Positions 52,273-59,610 of a stretch of DNA of 64,000 nt are shown here, one piece after another (within the stretch, counting starts at the first letter, position 1; each line of letters opens with the position of its first letter). A program made the position numbers and the translations under genes. This DNA is from Legionella quateirensis (GTDB lineage: Bacteria; Pseudomonadota; Gammaproteobacteria; Legionellales; Legionellaceae). Below the pieces are notes generated by a model. It did not search any database and was not told where the DNA came from. It saw nothing but the letters and a program-made list of their open reading frames with translations. Where the stretch lies: positions 1 to 64,000 of the forward strand of contig NZ_LNYR01000002.1 in the NCBI RefSeq assembly GCF_001467955.1. The letters run 5' to 3'.

Positions 52273-52573
52273 CGTCATCCTGAACGCAGTGAAGGATCTC
52301 CTGATGCAGGCACAGTGCCCTATTCAGGAGATCCCTCATTACATTCGGGATGACGATTTCTATTCCGGACGACGTGACGTGTTTTACTCCAAGACTATCG
52401 TCATCCTGAACGCAGTGAAGGATCTCCCAATTCATGCACCATGCCACATTCAGGAGATCCCTCGTTACACTCGGGATGACGGTTAAGTTTCGTCATCCTG
52501 AACGCAGTGAAGGATCTCCTGATGCAGGCACAGTACCACATTCAGGAGATCCCTCATTACATTCGGGATGACG
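52273..52573. repeat. Three 83-bp palindromic units of family B
   Basis: Units at 52273-52355, 52399-52481 and 52491-52573 are each exactly 83 bases, all in the same orientation. Each starts CGTCATCCTGAACGCAGTG, contains ATCTCC and GGAGATCC arms, and ends TTCGGGATGACG or TCGGGATGACG. They can form long hairpins. Spacers of 43 and 9 bases separate them. The array lies after the 51492-52235 gene. Confidence 0.85.
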
Positions 52574-52636
52574 TTTTCTATTCGGGATGACGTTTCTCGT
52601 TCGCGATAACGTATCTCTGAATAATTGATCTTTTTA

Positions 52637-52843
52637 TTATTCCCCTGCCTCAATACATTGATTTTCAGCATTTTGCTGACACGCATCTGAGCAGGCAATA
52701 TCATTCGATTTTTCGCATTGAGTCATACAGGCTTGTACCGTTTGTTGTATGCAGAGCTCTTGATCTTCCAGTTCAGAAGCTAATGCAGATTGAACAGGTA
52801 TTAAACTCAGTACCAGGAGCATCCTGATATATTTTATTTGCAT
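52637..52843 (-). CDS. Small secreted cysteine-rich protein
   Basis: The 68-residue product has a signal peptide (about 23 residues, cleavage near ALA-SELE). Six cysteines lie in the mature part (CIQQTVQACMTQC, then CSDAC and C). AAAGGAAC precedes the ATG by seven bases. Its plan resembles the product of 39907-40122, though similarity is limited to cysteine-rich character. Function unknown. Confidence 0.65.
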   Translation of the reverse strand: MQIKYIRMLLVLSLIPVQSALASELEDQELCIQQTVQACMTQCEKSNDIACSDACQQNAENQCIEAGE

Positions 52844-53083
52844 GATGAAAGTTCCTTTGCAAAGGATACTTTAAATTTAGCACATAAAATAGACAATAGA
52901 ATTGAATAGTAAGAAATAGAATGCAACGATTTTTTACTATCAAAAAAAAAAGAGCTTAGTACACATGATGAGATTTATTTGCGCTAAGCAAAACGATTAT
53001 TGGAGCGTACTAATAAGCGCAATGCGATCCTTCGCGCATAAAGACGCGCTCAGGATGAAGTAGCTTGGGAGTTATGAATAATT

Positions 53084-53395
53084 TTAATATTCGTAATCAA
53101 TGGTAATAGCAGATTCAAGACCATTTTTTAAAATGGGTACGATGAGTTCCTGCGCTACTCTGATATGCTCGGGGTGATTCAAATAGTCATCTCTGCCTTT
53201 GATATCAGAAAATTCCATAACGAATGCGTGGTTAAAGCCTTTATTTAATTGTTCAGGGCTGCAATTCGCACCGAATGAGAATTGTTTCATAGCTGGAATT
53301 TCAGAATTTAACCTGCCGAGTTGGTTCAGGACAGAACCGATTTGATCATCGGTTATTTCTGGTTTAAATTGCAACAGGACTATATGTTTAATCAT
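53084..53395 (-). CDS. Dabb-family (stress-responsive A/B barrel) protein
   Basis: The 103-residue protein fits the dimeric alpha+beta barrel (Dabb) family. It has an N-terminal MIKHIVLLQFKPEITDDQI, central PAMKQFSFGANCSPE, HAFVMEFSDIKGRDDYL and a typical HPEHIRVAQ (about 75-83). Family members are small cytosolic proteins, mostly of unknown biochemical role, sometimes linked to stress. The ATG has AGAGAATCAC nearby. It stands alone. Confidence 0.85.
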   Translation of the reverse strand: MIKHIVLLQFKPEITDDQIGSVLNQLGRLNSEIPAMKQFSFGANCSPEQLNKGFNHAFVMEFSDIKGRDDYLNHPEHIRVAQELIVPILKNGLESAITIDYEY

Positions 53396-53624
53396 GTGAT
53401 TCTCTTGATTTTAAAAGAAAGAACTCATCCTTTGAGTTTTATCGGATTAATCTAATCTGTTTCTTTTTAATTCCCGATAATCATCAATAGATGCCATGTC
53501 ATGCCATTTCATTGTAGCAATAGTTAAATTAGGTGCCAAGCAAACGTTGCCGAATGCTATTTTAATGCAGACTGTTCTATTTTTGCCTGATATAATAGTG
53601 GTTTTATCAGGTTAAAATATCACT

Positions 53625-54032
53625 ATGGATTTGTCATTTGTATCGGGTTTAATTCTGGGTTGTTTTACCGGTCTAGCCGGAAAATATGTTCTGCAAAAAA
53701 TAAAAGTTAAAAGAAAATATGATGAAGTCAATAAAAATAAACACTTGGAGTGGGATCAAATAAGTCTGGATTACCCTCAGTTTACGAGTCAATTAAGAGA
53801 GGACATAAACAATCCAGAATACAAAAATATAAGGGAGTTTTTTGTAGTCGAGCAGCATGCAATATTAAATACTCAGATACCCCGATTAAGATACGATGTA
53901 ACGGATGAAATCATCCTCGTTGTCAATCGCCTTGAACGTCTGGGGTTTATTGAACAGGTTAAAACCAATTGCCTGCTCTATAAAATGAAAGACGATTTTA
54001 TTGCATTATTAAGGTCTGTTCATCACTCCTAA
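53625..54032 (+). CDS. Small single-pass membrane protein of unknown function
   Basis: The 135-residue protein has an N-terminal hydrophobic segment (about 5-25, FVSGLILGCFTGLAGKYVL) followed by a basic stretch and a soluble domain ending ALLRSVHHS. I do not recognise the family. It probably anchors a cytoplasmic domain to the inner membrane. The start lacks a strong ribosome site (CAGGTTAAAATATCACT upstream). Confidence 0.55.
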   Translation: MDLSFVSGLILGCFTGLAGKYVLQKIKVKRKYDEVNKNKHLEWDQISLDYPQFTSQLREDINNPEYKNIREFFVVEQHAILNTQIPRLRYDVTDEIILVVNRLERLGFIEQVKTNCLLYKMKDDFIALLRSVHHS

Positions 54033-54091
54033 GTCTCTGGTGATTCATTTCACGCCCTTAGACAGTATCCATTTAAGTGATCAATTATTAA

Positions 54092-54119
54092 CGCGTGTAT
54101 TATGTTATTAATACACGCG
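54092..54119. terminator. Hairpin between convergent genes
   Basis: CGCGTGTATTA pairs perfectly with TAATACACGCG over a 6-base loop, between the stops of the small membrane protein and the phosphatase-like gene. It probably acts in both directions, although no T-run follows. Confidence 0.55.
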
Positions 54120-54157
54120 ATTATACCATTGAGGCGGCAATTGGGGCTATTTTAACG

Positions 54158-55798
54158 TCACAAAGTCTGTTTAGAGTTATTCGCTGTGGCAAGTGCTTCA
54201 TTCAAGGGGCTGTTATTAAAGTCTTGAACAATCGTCGTTATAACGCTGGTATATTCTTTGCTCTTAGGCAGTTGAGTCACGAGAGTATCCAAACCTTCTT
54301 TGATTTCTGGCCACATCTTCTCAAAGTTGCTTGCAGTCATTGCGTTTATTGTTTGCTTTAACTGTTTTGCCAGGGGAACTTGAGGTACGTCTTTGAGTTG
54401 GGCTCCAAATAGGCCACGAACCATATTACGGCCATCTGCTATAGCAGTCCAAAGTTTATCTCCTGTCTCGGTATCGGTGTAGCTGCCTCTCGCTTTGATG
54501 TATGCATTGAGCCGTAAGGTAGCAACACTTTGAAATGAAATTAACTCATTTTCATCGATATGTTCTAAAACAACAGCAGGAGAAGAAGGGCTTGATTTCT
54601 CATCTGGTTTTATTTCTATAGATGCTTCAGCATCCTCGTCTATGATGATGGTGGGATCCATATGAGTGGCTATAACTTCGTTAAAAGCCTGGTTTTGCGT
54701 TTGGGTGTTACTTTCAATATAACTCATGGTCAGGTGCGCAACTGCCGCGTGTCCCCATTGTTGGGGAGTCGTTTTGCCCAGTATGCTGTTATATCCTATA
54801 TAGGCAATATCATGAATAATCGTTTTCCCTGGCTCACCATCGTGGCCATGTCTAAAGCGTACCTTATACTTGGGCATTTCAATTGGGGGTGATTTTTTGA
54901 TTTCCTCCAGACGTGTCCAAATAAACGCATTGATTGGATTGCTGCTGGACGGTTTGCTGGTTAACGCTTTATATAGGATACTGGTTGGTTCTGAAAGTCC
55001 TGTAACAAACACAGTGTTTAGTTTGTCTAAAATCAGTGCGATATTATCTACTGACGCATAGATATCTAAGTGCTGATCTGAAGGCAGGAGTTGTTGCATT
55101 GCTTTATTGATGATATCAGGGGTTATGGGGGCGTGGGCCATGATATCGATGCCACCATCTTCTGTGCGTACGTAATCAACAAATTTTAATGCAGGAAGAT
55201 AAGCCGTTTTCATCATGGCATCGAACTCAGCATAAGATATAATGTTGTTGTCTATTAAACTTTTTAGGCGGATTAAAGAGGAGCAGGGCTGTACTTCAAG
55301 GTTTAATTTTTGTCCTGGGCGTAAATTACCACTTAAGTAATTACTTAATAACGATTTATCATGGTTCGATATTAAAATAGTTCCGCGTTGATCTGGGAAA
55401 CGCTTCCGTAGCTCATCTAAAATTATCAGCGATAAAATATCATTGCTTCCACGGTCTGCAAACATATCTCCAAAACAGCGTAAATGTATGCCCTCAGGAA
55501 CATGAGCATCTGCAAATCCTTTAATTATAATTTGCCTGAATTGATCACATTGGATCCTGGTTAATTGGCTAAGCCTGGAGATTGAATCCACATCATATAT
55601 TTTTATCAATTCATTATATTGTTCTTGATCTATATTGATGATTCCCGCTTCATATAAATACCTTATGAGTACAATAGCGTTGCCATGTGTATCTCCTACA
55701 GAGAACGAAGTATTAGGTTTTGGTTTCGTATAGGAGCCAGGCAGGGTTAATAGCTTGGATACATCTTGAGAAACAAGATTTTTGGTATTTTTGGTCAT
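54158..55798 (-). CDS. PPP-type metallophosphatase, Wip-like candidate effector
   Basis: The 546-residue protein has the metallophosphatase motifs in order: GDTHGN (35-40), GDMFADRGSND (110-120), SNHD (144-147), and HAPIT near 219 as a possible later His ligand. This GDxHG, GDxxDRG, NHD series is that of PPP phosphatases and of the Legionella effectors WipA and WipB, where the second motif is similarly modified. The C-terminal 200 residues are helical and lack a domain I can name. There is no signal peptide. Phosphatase activity is likely; translocation is inferred from the family. Confidence 0.75.
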   Translation of the reverse strand: MTKNTKNLVSQDVSKLLTLPGSYTKPKPNTSFSVGDTHGNAIVLIRYLYEAGIINIDQEQYNELIKIYDVDSISRLSQLTRIQCDQFRQIIIKGFADAHVPEGIHLRCFGDMFADRGSNDILSLIILDELRKRFPDQRGTILISNHDKSLLSNYLSGNLRPGQKLNLEVQPCSSLIRLKSLIDNNIISYAEFDAMMKTAYLPALKFVDYVRTEDGGIDIMAHAPITPDIINKAMQQLLPSDQHLDIYASVDNIALILDKLNTVFVTGLSEPTSILYKALTSKPSSSNPINAFIWTRLEEIKKSPPIEMPKYKVRFRHGHDGEPGKTIIHDIAYIGYNSILGKTTPQQWGHAAVAHLTMSYIESNTQTQNQAFNEVIATHMDPTIIIDEDAEASIEIKPDEKSSPSSPAVVLEHIDENELISFQSVATLRLNAYIKARGSYTDTETGDKLWTAIADGRNMVRGLFGAQLKDVPQVPLAKQLKQTINAMTASNFEKMWPEIKEGLDTLVTQLPKSKEYTSVITTIVQDFNNSPLNEALATANNSKQTL

Positions 55799-55934
55799 TA
55801 GTTTTTATCTCGTGTAATTTAGCAAGAACACATAATTTATATTAAGTATAATATAAAAGTGCCAGAGCGCTTGTATTTTGGTCAATTTTTTGGTGTCGAA
55901 TAGTGTACTCAGTGATTATTAAGGGAGCATTAAA

Positions 55935-56084
55935 ATGATGAAAAATACTGAGGAAAATTCATATCCTGCGTAGGGTGATCGTTTTAAACATTTAGAACGA
56001 TATGGTGAAGAAATGCAAAAGTTTTGCCCTGGTTCTTTACCTTTAGAAGTTCTGGCCAACAGGCAACTGCATATACTTTGCTAA
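55935..56084 (+). pseudogene. Short reading frame interrupted by an in-frame TAG
   Basis: An ATG at 55935 (with AGGGAG upstream) reads 12 codons, then TAG at 55971, then continues for 36 codons to TAA at 56082. The part after the TAG has codon-like composition (GDRFKHLERYGEEMQKFCPG and on). It may be a broken small gene, or a non-coding accident. The rest of the gap (55799-56144) shows nothing else. Confidence 0.35.
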
Positions 56085-56144
56085 AATGTCACTTTAAGTC
56101 TAATATTTACTCATAATCAATAATGGCGCACATGGAGGTTGATC

Positions 56145-56465
56145 ATGAGATTATTTTATAGTGGCATTGCGTCACTGCTCATGTTATTCACAACACAAGC
56201 CTTTGCTGTTCTCTTATCTTATCCTGTTGACCAGATGCCCGAGTGTAATCAAAGTTATGAGCAGGCACGTGAGCCTAAATTAGAATCTCAGATATTTTCT
56301 AAAATGAATGAAATATGCGTAGAAAAGGGTGGAATCCGAGTGAATACTCAATATATTCGTTCAGGAAACTCCAGTGAGCCCTATGATGTCATCTTAAATT
56401 GTATTGGGGAAAATCCTTCTGACTATATCATGTTTACTTGTACCTTCAGTACCTTTAAAGATTAA
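56145..56465 (+). CDS. Small secreted protein of unknown function
   Basis: The 106-residue product has a signal peptide (about 20 residues, cleavage near AFA-VLLS) and four cysteines in the mature part (PECNQ, NEICVEK, LNCIG, FTCTF), probably two disulfides. GGAGG lies seven bases before this ATG, so it is preferred over a TTG six bases upstream. It is followed after 13 bases by another small secreted protein, likely in one operon. Confidence 0.65.
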   Translation: MRLFYSGIASLLMLFTTQAFAVLLSYPVDQMPECNQSYEQAREPKLESQIFSKMNEICVEKGGIRVNTQYIRSGNSSEPYDVILNCIGENPSDYIMFTCTFSTFKD

Positions 56466-56478
56466 GGGAGGCAGAACA

Positions 56479-56817
56479 ATGAAAACAATCCTGCATATTG
56501 GTTTGAATTTGATTTTCATGTTATGCAGCCCTTTAGTCTTTGCTCATATTCCTACCCATTCTCATAAAATTCCTGTTACAGGTTATCCTGTGTACTTGGA
56601 AAACCCTCGGTCTATGTATCTCGTTCCTGATACGTTTGAGACTAGCGTAGATGGTAATTTTGTCACCATAGATAATGTAAAACATGTCTGTTACCTATTC
56701 CCTCAGTCAGAGCTTAATCCATTAAATAAGAAAATTATAACTGCGAATATTAAGGGCGTGATGCTCTACTGGACTTGTTATCAATTTGACCCCAATTATT
56801 TTATTATTATTCCTTAA
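56479..56817 (+). CDS. Small secreted protein of unknown function
   Basis: The 112-residue product has a signal peptide (about 23 residues, cleavage near VFA-HIPT) followed by HIPTHSHKIP, a His-rich stretch that might bind metal, and a beta-rich body with two cysteines. GGGAGG precedes the ATG. Its last codons overlap the end of the opposing fusion gene by four bases. Function unknown. Confidence 0.62.
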   Translation: MKTILHIGLNLIFMLCSPLVFAHIPTHSHKIPVTGYPVYLENPRSMYLVPDTFETSVDGNFVTIDNVKHVCYLFPQSELNPLNKKIITANIKGVMLYWTCYQFDPNYFIIIP

Positions 56818-59030
56818 TAATATCGATTAATGACATAGTAACTGAATGCATGTAACATCATTTTGGTATGTGATTCAATAAAATGCGCGTCAAGATTGGT
56901 CCATGCCACGTCAACCAGCTTTCGTGCGTCGGAACAACAGGCTTCCAGAGCGCCGCAAGATTCCAGTAACTCGATTACCGCCTGATGCGCCTTATTGTCT
57001 TTTGAACCATAAGCGAGTACTTCCCAGATCCTTTGAGATTGTTCGGTGTTGAGATATTCAAGTGATTTAGCAATAGGGTAGGTTACTTTACCGGCGGCTA
57101 AATCTTCTGCCAGACACTTCAGGTTGTTTTTGAATCCCCTTAAATTCAGGACATCGTCCATAATCTGAAATGCGATGCCAACGGATTCAAAAAAATGACC
57201 CAGAATGGTAATCTGTTCTTTTGTTCCATTACCTAATATTGCTCCCATTTGCGCAAGAGAAGCTGCCGGAACTGCAGATTTTAATCGATGAGTTGCCAGA
57301 ACATGATTCTGTAATTTTCGATAGTCATTTGATTTAATGCTTTCAGCCATCAGATTTATGTGACCTTCAATATCGATTGCCTGACCGGTATGGGCTGCTC
57401 TAAAGGTATCAAAATACAGTTCATAGACTTTACAGCGATCCTCACTGGAAAGAGGTGTTTGTTTTAAGACGATATGAAATAATCCATAGGCCAAAGTTCC
57501 GGCATTGATTGCATGAGGTTCACCATAGATAATATGGCAAGCAGGACCTCCTCTTCGAATTGGAGATTTATCCTGAATATCATCAATAATCAGTGAACCA
57601 GTATGGATTAATTCTGGCACTGCCAACCAGGGTTGAAATCGGGAAAAGTCACCACCTACCAGATTACAACAAGCAGCCAGAGCATACGAGCGCCATCGTT
57701 TTCCTGCGCGATCGGAAATAGTGCGAATGGGAGAAATTATGGTGCGAATCACTTGGTTTAAATCCACACCATCCATGAGATGAGCATTTTCTTCTGAGGC
57801 GATTAAATCAAGCATGGCTTTGTAATCGGGTACCAAGGGTAAAAGCTGTTCTATTTCTTTAGATACCGCATCGCTCACGGATGAAAAAAAATCGTCTATA
57901 ACTCTTACTGGTTTTAGATTGGTTTGTTCAACGTAAGCCAGTCCGGTAACCCACTGCGATTGATGGGTTCCTTTTACGGTACAGCGGCCTTCCCAAAAAC
58001 AGGGGTAGGCGATCAGTGTAATAAATTCCTGGTCCTCAAATTCTGCGATGATTTCAAGTGTTAATTCCAGCTCAGGTATCTGTAACTTCCAGGAATTCCC
58101 ATATTCACTGAACGTGCGCATGCTGTTCCATGTGCTTAATACATGAAGTTGAGTCGTGTCATAGAATTTTTGATTTCCTGAGGGATCGATTACGGTACAG
58201 AACAGACTGTGAGGTGTTTGAGTGTCTGTATCATAAAGTGAATATAATGAAATGTCATAATTGTTATTTAAATGAATTGACATCCAGGTCCAACTGATTT
58301 TAGCGTTTATTTGCTCGGCTGGATTATCGCAGGTTTCAATACCGAATTCGTGATCAAACCAGCCTTCTCCATGAGTTATTTCAAGGCTTTGGTTTGCAAA
58401 TTGAATCTCTCCTTGCACTGTACATTTAGGAATAAAATAATAAAACATGTGTTCTTTATTTGGGCCGCTTATTACCCCATTTTTTCCCTGACGAACAGCT
58501 TCCATTTGAGGTTCGAACAGGAGTGTGCAGCTGATCTGATCTTGTTTGTTATGCGCATTTAAAAGATAAGAGCCATCCATCTGTTTTATTAATGAGAGAT
58601 CGCCAAAATTCAAGTGAAGAGGATTAGTCGAAACAGTAATGGGTGACGAAATTAATGCATCATCGGTTGGAATTTTTTCTTTATTAAGTACGTCCATCAG
58701 AGCCAGTTTAAGACTGGGATCATCCGGATTATAGGTTTCAAGTTTTGCAAGACATATGCTGGGTGTGTCTTTATCAATGAATGAAGCTGTATGGTATTTT
58801 TGATTGTTTAAATCACTTAAAGCCCAGAGCGACGAGTAGGTATATTCCTCTATTGAAAACGGATTTCTTTTCATAAAAAAACAGGCAAATATACTGAAAT
58901 CTTGACCATTTGATGCGGTTATATGGGTGTTAAAATACCACCATTCGGTATCTGATGATTGATGGGGATTATCGTGAGTTAATAAATCAATTGTGCCTTC
59001 CAGAGGCCAATCCTTTGGTATTTGATGCAT
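56814..59030 (-). CDS. CrtC/AttH-like domain fused to an isoprenyl diphosphate synthase
   Basis: The 738-residue protein has two parts. Residues 1-365 resemble the CrtC/AttH lipocalin-like family: DTEWWYFNTHI (27-37) and GEGWFDHEFG (about 221-230) are hallmarks. Some relatives hydrate or cyclise isoprenoids. Residues 385-738 are a trans-isoprenyl diphosphate synthase: LIIDDIQDKSPIRRGG (about 478-493, first Asp-rich motif) and FQIMDDVLNLRG (about 620, second motif with N replacing the last Asp). IPP-type synthases condense isoprenyl units. The fusion suggests chain synthesis and hydration or cyclisation of a terpenoid in one polypeptide. No signal peptide. No other terpene gene is adjacent. 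Confidence 0.8.
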   Translation of the reverse strand: MHQIPKDWPLEGTIDLLTHDNPHQSSDTEWWYFNTHITASNGQDFSIFACFFMKRNPFSIEEYTYSSLWALSDLNNQKYHTASFIDKDTPSICLAKLETYNPDDPSLKLALMDVLNKEKIPTDDALISSPITVSTNPLHLNFGDLSLIKQMDGSYLLNAHNKQDQISCTLLFEPQMEAVRQGKNGVISGPNKEHMFYYFIPKCTVQGEIQFANQSLEITHGEGWFDHEFGIETCDNPAEQINAKISWTWMSIHLNNNYDISLYSLYDTDTQTPHSLFCTVIDPSGNQKFYDTTQLHVLSTWNSMRTFSEYGNSWKLQIPELELTLEIIAEFEDQEFITLIAYPCFWEGRCTVKGTHQSQWVTGLAYVEQTNLKPVRVIDDFFSSVSDAVSKEIEQLLPLVPDYKAMLDLIASEENAHLMDGVDLNQVIRTIISPIRTISDRAGKRWRSYALAACCNLVGGDFSRFQPWLAVPELIHTGSLIIDDIQDKSPIRRGGPACHIIYGEPHAINAGTLAYGLFHIVLKQTPLSSEDRCKVYELYFDTFRAAHTGQAIDIEGHINLMAESIKSNDYRKLQNHVLATHRLKSAVPAASLAQMGAILGNGTKEQITILGHFFESVGIAFQIMDDVLNLRGFKNNLKCLAEDLAAGKVTYPIAKSLEYLNTEQSQRIWEVLAYGSKDNKAHQAVIELLESCGALEACCSDARKLVDVAWTNLDAHFIESHTKMMLHAFSYYVINRYY

Positions 59031-59244
59031 TCATTAACTCCTTATTGTCCTTTCTGTTCATTATTCCATTGCGTTGTATTAAACCCGGTCTCCAGGTTCT
59101 GAAGAAGTAACTGACACATTGAATTCGCTAATAAATAAATATAAGGTCTGATTCAACTTATTACCAGTACAATCATTTGATTACTTTAGGTGGTGTTGAG
59201 GTAATTTTATAATCAGTCCAGCTCTACTCTTCGAATTTCCACGC

Positions 59245-59296
59245 CAAGTGTATAGCAGCGGTACATAGGTAACACGTGTAACGGGACATGGGTAAC
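59245..59296 (-). repeat. 52-bp repeat, copy 2 (inverted relative to 30-81)
   Basis: The reverse complement matches 30-81 at 44 of 52 positions. It again includes two GTTACC(C/T)AT motifs and ends GCTGCTATACACTTG. Distance from copy 1 is about 59 kb, in the opposite orientation. Confidence 0.55.
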
Positions 59297-59362
59297 AATT
59301 TTAATTATAAAAAAGTGCAGTAAAATTTTCTGCACACTTTCACCTGGTTTAACTTTTTTATT

Positions 59363-59448
59363 CGTCATCCTCGCGAAGGCGGGGATCCATTTTGAGCATG
59401 AGCACAATGCCAGTTATTGCCTGGATCCCCGCCTTCGCGAGGATGACG
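59363..59448. repeat. Palindromic repeat with perfect 27-bp arms
   Basis: The arm at 59363-59389 (CGTCATCCTCGCGAAGGC, then GGGGATCCA) is the exact reverse complement of 59422-59448, with a 32-base spacer. Such GGATCC palindromes recur in many gamma-proteobacterial genomes. The rest of 59031-59610 holds the 52-bp repeat, a family B end (about 59550-59576) and no gene I recognise. Confidence 0.85.
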
Positions 59449-59610
59449 ATCTTATAAAAAATTGGAAATTAAGATTAACTAATGTGCGTTTTAAAAAGTG
59501 AGGAGCTCTCAGGGTCTTGCTTCGGGAAGTCGGTTGAAAGGTGATCAAGAGACAGCGCTGTGTTCAAGATGACGAAATTCTCGGGTAATTGAGATGTTAT
59601 CGTTTGCATG

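Noticed and set aside
52232..52704. Several short frames on both strands over the three-unit repeat array
   Set aside because: They arise from the repeated palindromic sequence and carry no protein signature.
59213..59407. A 64-codon minus-strand frame in the gap before the efflux operon
   Set aside because: It consists of repeat sequence (52-bp motif and palindrome arm) and has no plausible ribosome site.
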